This document shows, one piece after another, positions 58,064 to 64,000 of a DNA stretch of 64,000 nucleotides. The notes under the pieces were generated by a model. It worked only from the letters and a program-made list of their open reading frames with translations. It ran no database searches and was not told the origin of the DNA. Where the stretch lies: contig CAZBEF010000006.1 of the NCBI GenBank assembly GCA_964490875.1, positions 52,596 through 116,595 of the forward strand. Direction: 5' to 3'. Source of the stretch: CAYYYG01 sp964490875 (GTDB taxonomy: Bacteria; Patescibacteriota; Microgenomatia; UBA1406; GWC2-37-13). The position numbers were made by a program, and so were the translations under genes. Position 1 is the stretch's first letter. The number at the start of each line of letters is the position of its first letter.

Positions 58064-58072
58064 TGCTACAAT
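58064..58072 (+). promoter_or_regulatory. extended -10 promoter of the PilM-like fusion gene, leaderless spacing
   Basis: TGCTACAAT (58064-58072), an extended -10, followed by 8 nt and the ATG at 58081. Confidence 0.55.
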
Positions 58073-58080
58073 GAATACCT

Positions 58081-60210
58081 ATGTTTTTCTTTAAGAAAAA
58101 TAAAGACAAAAAAGAATATTATTTTGGATTATTTTTAAAAGGAGACGAAGCGACCGGATTTGTATTTGAAATAACCGATGAACATTTTTCCGTCCTTCAT
58201 CATCATACTGCACCATATTCAAACGGCTGGGAGAACATAATTCAAGACATCGATGAAATATTGTCAAAACTCGAAACGACAACGAGACTGCATTTAAAAA
58301 AGGTAATCTTTTTCTTATACTCTTATTTTATCGATGACACTTCGGCAGAAATTCGGGAGCCGTACAAAAATATCATCAAGTCAATCAGCAAGGAGTTAGA
58401 TCTTCAACCGTTAGGCTATATCGAATGCAACGAAGCGGTAGCACAATATCTGGAAAGGCGTGATAAGTCGCCATTAAACGTCATATTAATCGAAATAGAC
58501 AAAACGAATGTAGATGTGTGCGTTTATAAAGGCAGCAGAAAGATTACTTCTAAAACCAGCTCCCGCACGTTAAATCTTGTCGACGATCTAACAGCCATAT
58601 TTACCGAAATGAAAGCTCAGACCCTTCTTCCATCACGCTTGGTTCTGTATGATTCTTCGGATCTTGACGATGAATCGGTAAAGATTCTCGGCCATAAGTG
58701 GGATAAAGACATATTCATTCAGCACCCAAGAGTCGAAGTAATAAAACGGCAGGATTTATATACCGAACTGGGAGCCATTTTTTCGGCACAGCTTCGTGAT
58801 TCTAAAGAAAAAGGAAATGGAGTTGTAGAAAAACCACAGATTGAGAAAGAAGAATCACCGCCGCCACAAGTCGAATCCAATCCTATTCAAAATGTTGAAC
58901 CGGTGTCTGCCATACCTGTTGCTGCGGCACCAGCAGCTCCGCAGGAAATAATGGGATTTACTATCAGTTCAGATGAAAATCCAGTACAGCAGCCATATCA
59001 GACAGCAGCATATCAGGGAAAAACAGTGTCAGCTCCATTTAAGAAACCCGCTCAACCATTTAAACTCGGCATACCAAAGCTTAATCTCCGACTGCCGAAA
59101 GCAAATATGACACGGTACTTAATTATTATCGGGCTTGTACTTATCATTTTCAGCCTGGCTCTTATTGAAACGCAGTTTCATAAAGCAACCCTTACTATTA
59201 CACTTCCATCAAAAACAGTCTCAAAGGAGATAGAGATTGATAATTTGGATGTTTCAGTAGCTACTACATCCAGCACAGTCGACGGAAGTACAGCAACTAC
59301 TGGTAAACGCGATGTCGGCGAAAAAGCTCGCGGAGAAGTAACCATTCATAATTTTGAGGACTCAGTAAAGTTATTTCAAAAAGGCACCCCGCTTTCGGTT
59401 GACGGCTTTTCCTTTACTCTTGATCAAGATGTCTCGGTCGCTTCGGCAAGCGAAACTCTTTCCGGCGACGAAATAGTAAAACAGGCAGGCAAAACAAAAA
59501 CCAGCATCACGGCATCCGCGCTTGGTCCAGAAAGTAATTTGGAAAAAGGAAAACGATTCAAAATTGCCGATGAATCAACTAGCAAATATTTTGCAGTAAA
59601 CGAATCGGCACTCAGCGGCGGCTCAAAAAAAACATTACGAACGGTAGCTAAAAAAGATATAGATGACTTAAAAAAAACACTGTTAGATAAAGGCAAGAAA
59701 CAGGCCGTTGAAAATATAAAGAAAAATTTGCAGAGCGGTGTAAAGGTATTGGATACTTTAACAGAAGCTGCATTAGATAACTCAAAAGCATCGAAGGAAA
59801 TAGGCGAGGAGTCTGACAAAGTCAACCTTACGGTTACCGTATCTGCAACATATTATTCATTTAATGAATCATCATTGAAAGAGCGGTTAGCAGAAGAATT
59901 AAAAAAAGATATCCCTTCTGATTTTGAGATGGATTCTGCCAATCTTTCGTACATGCTGAAGAATGTTGAAAAAGCCGGAGATACTGTTCAGCTTAGGGTC
60001 GATGCAAAAGAAACTGCAAGCAAGAAGGTGTCTGCCGAAGAAATAGCCGCTGCAGTAAAAGGCAAAAGTAAAAACGCTGTTTCTTCGATCGTTCAGGCAA
60101 AGACAAATGCCAATGGATATAATCTGGACATCTCTGCACCATTGCCTTTGTTGAATTCTTTTATGCCTTTTTTGCAGAAAAATATTACTGTCAAAACAGC
60201 TACACAATAA
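58081..60210 (+). CDS. PilM/FtsA-like domain fused through a membrane helix to a baseplate-J-like exported domain
   Basis: 709 residues in one open frame. The N-terminal 240 residues look like a degenerate actin-type ATPase of the PilM group (YFGLFLKGDEATGFVFEI, LNVILIEIDKTNVDVCVYKGSRKI). A Pro/Gln-rich linker (250-330) follows, then a membrane helix (YLIIIGLVLIIFSLALIE, about 346-363). The exported part resembles CPR proteins usually annotated as baseplate J/gp47-like (ARGEVTIHNFEDSVKLFQKGTPLSVDGFSFTLDQDVSVA, about 420-460). It may link cytoplasmic ATPase-like sensing to a surface structure, but this is inference. Next is a sortase gene. Confidence 0.6.
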   Translation: MFFFKKNKDKKEYYFGLFLKGDEATGFVFEITDEHFSVLHHHTAPYSNGWENIIQDIDEILSKLETTTRLHLKKVIFFLYSYFIDDTSAEIREPYKNIIKSISKELDLQPLGYIECNEAVAQYLERRDKSPLNVILIEIDKTNVDVCVYKGSRKITSKTSSRTLNLVDDLTAIFTEMKAQTLLPSRLVLYDSSDLDDESVKILGHKWDKDIFIQHPRVEVIKRQDLYTELGAIFSAQLRDSKEKGNGVVEKPQIEKEESPPPQVESNPIQNVEPVSAIPVAAAPAAPQEIMGFTISSDENPVQQPYQTAAYQGKTVSAPFKKPAQPFKLGIPKLNLRLPKANMTRYLIIIGLVLIIFSLALIETQFHKATLTITLPSKTVSKEIEIDNLDVSVATTSSTVDGSTATTGKRDVGEKARGEVTIHNFEDSVKLFQKGTPLSVDGFSFTLDQDVSVASASETLSGDEIVKQAGKTKTSITASALGPESNLEKGKRFKIADESTSKYFAVNESALSGGSKKTLRTVAKKDIDDLKKTLLDKGKKQAVENIKKNLQSGVKVLDTLTEAALDNSKASKEIGEESDKVNLTVTVSATYYSFNESSLKERLAEELKKDIPSDFEMDSANLSYMLKNVEKAGDTVQLRVDAKETASKKVSAEEIAAAVKGKSKNAVSSIVQAKTNANGYNLDISAPLPLLNSFMPFLQKNITVKTATQ

Positions 60211-60297
60211 TTCCTTTCTCGGGACGACAACCCATTGTACTGAACCTATAAAAATGCTACTATAAAATGTTAAGTTCTAATTAGTTCCGATATTTTT

Positions 60298-61047
60298 ATG
60301 GCCTTATATTCATACGTTAAGGAAAGACCATCCCGCAAAAAGAAAACGGCTCATGCGGTGTCATATATCTCCCTTACTATCGGTGCGGTACTTTTATTCT
60401 GGTCGTTCTATCCAATTATTTCTTTTGAAATATACTCCCGACTTTTTATTCAGAACAACGTTCAAACCCCTGTTCCCAGAAGCCAGATTGCTTCTTCATT
60501 AACAAGCGCCAGTTCTGTACTTGGCAGCACAGATGTCTTTTCTTCAAATTTAAAGGATTTCGTCGATGCCAATCAGTGGTTTACTACAAAGCCGCAGACT
60601 AAAGTAGAAAAAAAGGTAAATGTGAAAGAGTACACTATCTCTATTCCTAAAATCAATATTATGAACGCTAAAGTGAATGTGGGTGGTGAGGATTTATCCA
60701 AAAGTTTAGTTCATTATCTACCAGAATCATTACCGGGGGAGTTTGGCAATGTTACAATATTCGGTCATTCAACTTTGCCGCAGTTATATGATAAAAACAA
60801 CTACAAATCAATCTTCACCTTTTTGCCGTCTCTTGAAAATGGTGATACCATCCTAGTAAAAATTAATGACATTGAATATCAATACGTAGTTTATGATAGA
60901 TTTGTCGTAAAACCAGATCATGTATCGGTGCTTGATCAGCGCTATGATGCGTCTTATCTAACTCTAATTACATGTGTCCCTCCTGGTACTTACTGGCTGC
61001 GTTTAGTTATACGCGCAAAACTAAAAACACTGCCCGAAACTTCGTAA
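60298..61047 (+). CDS. sortase (class D/E-like)
   Basis: 249 residues. A basic N-terminus (PSRKKK) and one membrane helix (about 20-41) orient the enzyme outside. A Ser/Thr-rich linker leads to the sortase domain: TISIPKINIMNAKV, TIFGHSTLP with His157, LTLITCVPPG with Cys226 and WLRLVIRA with Arg235. It cuts LPXTG-type motifs and joins proteins to peptidoglycan or to one another. A possible substrate is the LPKTG protein at 41.5 kb. It precedes a class A PBP, which makes the acceptor peptidoglycan. Confidence 0.93.
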   Translation: MALYSYVKERPSRKKKTAHAVSYISLTIGAVLLFWSFYPIISFEIYSRLFIQNNVQTPVPRSQIASSLTSASSVLGSTDVFSSNLKDFVDANQWFTTKPQTKVEKKVNVKEYTISIPKINIMNAKVNVGGEDLSKSLVHYLPESLPGEFGNVTIFGHSTLPQLYDKNNYKSIFTFLPSLENGDTILVKINDIEYQYVVYDRFVVKPDHVSVLDQRYDASYLTLITCVPPGTYWLRLVIRAKLKTLPETS

Positions 61048-61104
61048 AACTTAAGAAGAACTAGTATGATGCAGTCTATATTCTTTACGCTTGTGTTATT
61101 TCCG

Positions 61105-61113
61105 TGTTAGAAT
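61105..61113 (+). promoter_or_regulatory. extended -10 promoter of the PBP gene, leaderless spacing
   Basis: TGTTAGAAT (61105-61113), then 6 nt to the ATG at 61120. A TTTACG at a -35-like distance is weak. Confidence 0.5.
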
Positions 61114-61119
61114 ACGGCC

Positions 61120-63396
61120 ATGAGGTCCAGAATTTATCGCGTGCTGCTGTTTATTGTCTACATCCTTATTGGCATAGGCGATATTGTCACAGAGCTCCTT
61201 CTCGATGTGTCTCATCTAATAATTGGTATAATAAAACTAGGATTTAGCATTATCGTATTTATTCTGCGATTAACATGGTTGTGCGTTTTGTTTATTAGTT
61301 TTTTTCTAAGAAAATTTCTTAAATCTCTCTTTAGAGGAATAATTGTATTCTTCAAGCCTATAAATCCATTCAAAATTAAAATGAGGATTGGATATGTAGC
61401 TTTCATTACAGGATTTTTAACATGCTTAATTATCTTCTCATCGTTTCAGTTTTACCAGTTTTATAAAGCGCTTCCTTCACCCTCAGATATTGGTAAAGTA
61501 AATTATCCGATCTCAAGTCATCTGTACGATACAAATGGAAAACTTTTATATGAGGTATATAAAGACCAAAGCCGAACTCCAGTAAAAATTAAGGATCTTC
61601 CAAAATATATAGTTCAGGCAACAATAGCATTTGAAGATAAAGATTTTTATCACCATAATGGAATCGCTCCCATTTCGGGAATTCTTCGCGCGGTACGCGA
61701 CACTCTCATTAAAAAAAATCTGCAGGGAGGCTCAACCATTACACAGCAACTGGTAAAATCATCACTTTTATCACCCGAACGCACCTGGGAGAGGAAAATA
61801 AAAGAAATGGTTCTGGCAATACAAACTGAAAGAATGTATAACAAAAATCAGATATTAGAAATGTATCTCAATCAGGTTCCATATGGCGGTGCAGCGTACG
61901 GCATAGAAGAAGCTGCCCAAGTATATTTCAACAAACATGCGAAAGAATTATCATTGAACGAGGCAGCTCTCTTGGCGGGCCTTCCCCAGTCTCCATCGGT
62001 TTATTCTCCGTTTGTAAACCCAGATTTGGCAATAAGGCGAAGGAATGAAGTGCTTGAGCGTATGTATGAACAAAAATATATTAGTGAGAAACAGAAGAGT
62101 GACGCCCAAAAAACAAAACTACATGCCACGTCACCAAAAACACATATCAACGCGCCACATTTTGTTTTCTATGTCAAAAATGAACTTGAGAAAGAGTTCG
62201 GCACCAATCAAATAGAAACAGGTGGACTGTCTGTTTCTACAACGTTAGATCTTAATATTCAGACCGAAGCCGAAACAATTTTAAAAGAAGAATTAGAAAA
62301 AATTCAATATCTAAACGTTACCAATGGAGCAATTTTGGTTACGCGTCCTAAGACCGGCGAAATCCTTGCGATGGTGGGCTCGGTAGATTATTTTGCCAGC
62401 CCTTCGGGTGCTTTCAACGTTACAACTGCACTGCGGCAGCCGGGGAGTTCTATAAAACCGATAATGTATTCTCTTGCACTTGAAAAAAATTACACAGCAG
62501 CTTCTATAATAGACGATTCTCCAGTAGTTTTTGTGGCTCAAGGAGCCGAACCGTACCGGCCTGTCAACTACGACGGCCGTTTTCATGGAAAGGTTCCGCT
62601 TCGGTATGCATTAGCCAATTCATATAATGTCCCGGCTGTCCGAGTTTTGCAGTCTCTTGGAGTTCCACAGTTTATCAACCATGGAAAACGAATGGGAATA
62701 ACTTCTTGGGGTGATCCTTCACAATACGGATTAGCTCTAACTTTAGGCGGCGGAGAAGTTACTATGCTCGATATGGCTACTGCAATGGGTGTTTTTGCGA
62801 ACGGGGGAGAGCGGGTAAGCCTTACTCCCATAAAAAGATTGCAAGATTCACAGGGGAGAGCAGTGGATTTTAGTAAACAACCTTCTATTAAGGTTTTGAA
62901 TGAAGGGGTTGCTTACATCATTTCGGATATACTTTCTGATAATGTTGCTCGGCTGCCCGCGTTTGGTGCTGGTTCGGCGCTGGAAATTCCCGGATATAAA
63001 GTATCTGTTAAAACCGGAACAACGGATCAGAAAAAGGATAACTGGACAATCGGCTATACACCAGATTTTTTGGTCGCTGTTTGGGTGGGAAACAACGACA
63101 ACACGCCGATGAATCCATATCTTTCATCCGGCATTACGGGTGCCGCACCTATATGGAATCGAGTAATGCGATTTTTACTTGAGAATTACACGAAGGAAAA
63201 GAGATGGTTTACAAAGCCAGATGTAGTAATAGAACGAGCCTGCCTTGGAAGACTAGAGTATTTTATACGAGGGACGGAGAATTCCGTAAGTTGTCAGATT
63301 GCTCCAACGGCAACTCCGACTATAAAGATGGAGATACAGCAAGTGCTAAGGGAGAATGCAAAACCTAGGAATCAAAATAGTAAAAAGAGAAATTAA
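61120..63396 (+). CDS. class A penicillin-binding protein (PBP1A type)
   Basis: 758 residues. An unusually long hydrophobic N-terminus (about 8-70 and 88-112) precedes the GT51 glycosyltransferase domain (FEDKDFYHHNG, GGSTITQQLVK, ERKIKEMVLAIQTE, LNQVPYGGAAYG). The transpeptidase domain has GSSIKP (SxxK), SYN (SxN) and KTGTT (KTG). It polymerises and cross-links peptidoglycan on the outer face of the membrane. The Thr/Pro and Lys/Asn-rich tail (ATPTIKMEIQ...NQNSKKRN) is short. Two predicted N-terminal hairpin helices rather than one are odd for the family. Confidence 0.96.
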   Translation: MRSRIYRVLLFIVYILIGIGDIVTELLLDVSHLIIGIIKLGFSIIVFILRLTWLCVLFISFFLRKFLKSLFRGIIVFFKPINPFKIKMRIGYVAFITGFLTCLIIFSSFQFYQFYKALPSPSDIGKVNYPISSHLYDTNGKLLYEVYKDQSRTPVKIKDLPKYIVQATIAFEDKDFYHHNGIAPISGILRAVRDTLIKKNLQGGSTITQQLVKSSLLSPERTWERKIKEMVLAIQTERMYNKNQILEMYLNQVPYGGAAYGIEEAAQVYFNKHAKELSLNEAALLAGLPQSPSVYSPFVNPDLAIRRRNEVLERMYEQKYISEKQKSDAQKTKLHATSPKTHINAPHFVFYVKNELEKEFGTNQIETGGLSVSTTLDLNIQTEAETILKEELEKIQYLNVTNGAILVTRPKTGEILAMVGSVDYFASPSGAFNVTTALRQPGSSIKPIMYSLALEKNYTAASIIDDSPVVFVAQGAEPYRPVNYDGRFHGKVPLRYALANSYNVPAVRVLQSLGVPQFINHGKRMGITSWGDPSQYGLALTLGGGEVTMLDMATAMGVFANGGERVSLTPIKRLQDSQGRAVDFSKQPSIKVLNEGVAYIISDILSDNVARLPAFGAGSALEIPGYKVSVKTGTTDQKKDNWTIGYTPDFLVAVWVGNNDNTPMNPYLSSGITGAAPIWNRVMRFLLENYTKEKRWFTKPDVVIERACLGRLEYFIRGTENSVSCQIAPTATPTIKMEIQQVLRENAKPRNQNSKKRN

Positions 63397-63416
63397 TATT
63401 TCATATTAAATTTTTT

Positions 63417-63556
63417 CATCGCTCGATATGAATTTTTTATGCTCCCGCCTTCGTTCCGCTTTGTAGGGAACTTCTGACGGGCAGGCCGTGGGCGCAGACC
63501 TCCCGAGCCTGCCCCGGACTTGATCCGGGGTCGCAAAAAAATTCATATCTTAGCTC
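63417..63556. repeat. composite palindromic repeat, module 1, copy C
   Basis: Arms GATATGAATTTTTTATGC (63425-63442) and GCAAAAAAATTCATATC (63533-63549) are inverted and almost identical to copy B. The core is longer (contains GGGCAGGC/GCCTGCCC and the nested palindrome CCCCGGACTTGATCCGGGG at 63512-63530). Confidence 0.85.
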
Positions 63557-63572
63557 ATAATTATTTATATTC

Positions 63573-63745
63573 AGAAAATCTGGCAGATTCTGTCATCGCT
63601 CCTCCCATCAGTGCTCGTTTAGTAGTGCTCTAGAGTTGGCAGCCTGAAAGGGTAAAGTCTCGAGTTCTTCCAATGGTGGACTGCAACCTTAACGGTCACT
63701 GCGCGCTGACGGGAGCCCTATACTCAGCCACCTGCCAAATTTAAA
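63573..63745. repeat. repeat module 2, copy C, inverted relative to copy B
   Basis: Begins AGAAAATCTGGCAG and ends with CTGCCAAATTTAAA, imperfect inverted ends, 173 bp (copy B has 167). Its left 45 bp match the right end of copy B in reverse complement. Contains GGTGG/CCACC and other pairings; no reading frame. Confidence 0.65.
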
Positions 63746-63758
63746 AATACAGAGCGCA

Positions 63759-63831
63759 GATACCCGTTTTGAGTGAGTCACCGAGGGTGCCCCTCATCAG
63801 AGGGTGTCGGTGCCACGAAAAACGCGGTATC
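63759..63831. other. strongly structured element (long two-part hairpin)
   Basis: GATACCCGTTTT pairs with AAAACG-C-GGTATC (63759-63770 with 63819-63831, one bulged C). Inside, CACCGA (63779-63784) pairs with TCGGTG (63807-63812) and CCCTC with GAGGG around an ATCA loop (63796-63799). This may be a small RNA, a repeat module or a terminator-like element without a T-run. Strand unknown. Confidence 0.5.
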
Positions 63832-63880
63832 AAGCGAAATAAAATATTTAGAGAATTTACCGGATTTTCTAGAATAAAAA

Positions 63881-64000
63881 TTAAATCACCAGTTCTTTTT
63901 TTTCATGAAGATCCCGCTTGCATAAACCGAAGGCTTCCATTTTTTTAATATACTTTACAACAGTCAAAACAAACTCCGAATGACTCCAGGTAAGAGGCGC
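63881..64000 (-). CDS. probable GH15 family glycosidase, C-terminal end only
   Basis: Only the last 39 codons are inside the window, read on the minus strand from the right edge: APLTWSHSEFVLTVVKYIKK, ending KRDLHEKKELVI and a TAA at 63881-63883. PLxWSHxE near the C-terminus is characteristic of bacterial GH15 (glucoamylase/trehalase-like) enzymes. With so little sequence the family call is tentative. Confidence 0.5.
   Translation of the reverse strand, partial: APLTWSHSEFVLTVVKYIKKMEAFGLCKRDLHEKKELVI

Noticed and set aside
63573..63871. Region considered as RNase P RNA, tmRNA, SRP RNA or a class II tRNA (GGTGGCTGAG-like stretch on the minus strand)
   Set aside because: None of the conserved core motifs of these RNAs could be found, and no cloverleaf with a proper T-arm forms. 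Similarity to 49141-49307 supports a repeat instead.
1..64000. CRISPR arrays, tRNA genes, rRNA genes, phage or transposase genes
   Set aside because: Checked by eye on both strands; no regularly spaced repeats, no cloverleaf and no such protein signatures were found. A computed scan could still reveal a missed tRNA.

Overview
The window looks like a stretch of a Candidate Phyla Radiation (Patescibacteria) chromosome, most likely Microgenomates-like. This is inferred from gene content, not from a search. Pointers are: a long ribosomal-protein cluster with no gene for uL30 between rpsE and rplO; compact, often shortened housekeeping proteins (RecO, TIM, a UvrD-type helicase); many cell-surface families common in that group (DUF4012, VanW, DUF2207, baseplate-J-like, sortases, LCP); very short or overlapping gene junctions; and almost no Shine-Dalgarno sequences. 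The standard genetic code is used, with TGA as a stop. DNA is moderately AT-rich. No rRNA, tRNA, CRISPR array, phage or transposase gene was recognised.

Layout. 1-2.4 kb: 5' part of glyA on the minus strand, then a CofE-like ligase overlapping a class-I glutamine amidotransferase. 2.4-6.8 kb (minus): a four-gene cassette behind a strong promoter, encoding a Pro/Thr-rich anchored protein, a divergent sortase-like exported protein, a GT2 glycosyltransferase and a GT-C membrane glycosyltransferase. 6.9-9.9 kb (minus): a UvrD helicase fused to a PD-(D/E)XK/Fe-S nuclease. 10.1-28.3 kb (plus): tuf and rpsJ, then a separate promoter and attenuator-like leader, followed by L3, L4, L23, L2, L22, S3, L16, L29, S17, L14, L24, L5, S14, S19, S8, L6, L18, S5, L15, SecY, L33, an adenylate kinase/UPF0200-type kinase fusion, MetAP, IF-1, L36, S13, S11, S4, RpoA, L17, L13 and S9. 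28.3-35.1 kb: glycan synthesis (three glycosyltransferases, mannose-1-phosphate guanylyltransferase, a polyprenyl-phosphate sugar transferase, a DUF4012 protein). 35.4-38.1 kb: RecO, glycyl-tRNA synthetase, a small membrane protein, S20. 38.1-41.9 kb: PilN/PilO-like genes co-directional with anchored surface proteins, the last carrying an LPKTG sorting motif. 41.9-63.4 kb: LCP protein, TIM, a second UvrD-type helicase, secreted and membrane surface proteins, aquaporin, acyltransferase, VanW protein, a solute-binding protein, a PilM-like/baseplate-J-like fusion, a canonical sortase and a class A PBP. The window ends in the 3' end of a probable GH15 glycosidase on the minus strand.

How the genes fit together. 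Apart from translation and secretion, the main theme is building a glycosylated, sortase-decorated cell surface. Nucleotide sugar supply (ManC), lipid-linked glycan initiation, glycosyltransferases, LCP ligation, peptidoglycan synthesis (PBP1A) and modification (VanW), two sortase-type proteins and at least one LPXTG substrate are interleaved with type-IV-pilus-like assembly proteins.

Regulatory and repeat features stand out. Many genes have a TATAAT-like -10 box only 6-8 nt before the start codon, consistent with leaderless mRNAs, whereas rpsT has a perfect GGAGGTG Shine-Dalgarno. The rplC operon has a promoter plus mutually exclusive hairpins. Three copies of a composite palindromic repeat (35.2, 49.0 and 63.4 kb) carry nearly constant ends around variable cores, and in two copies sit next to a second element of about 170 bp with its own terminal inverted repeats.
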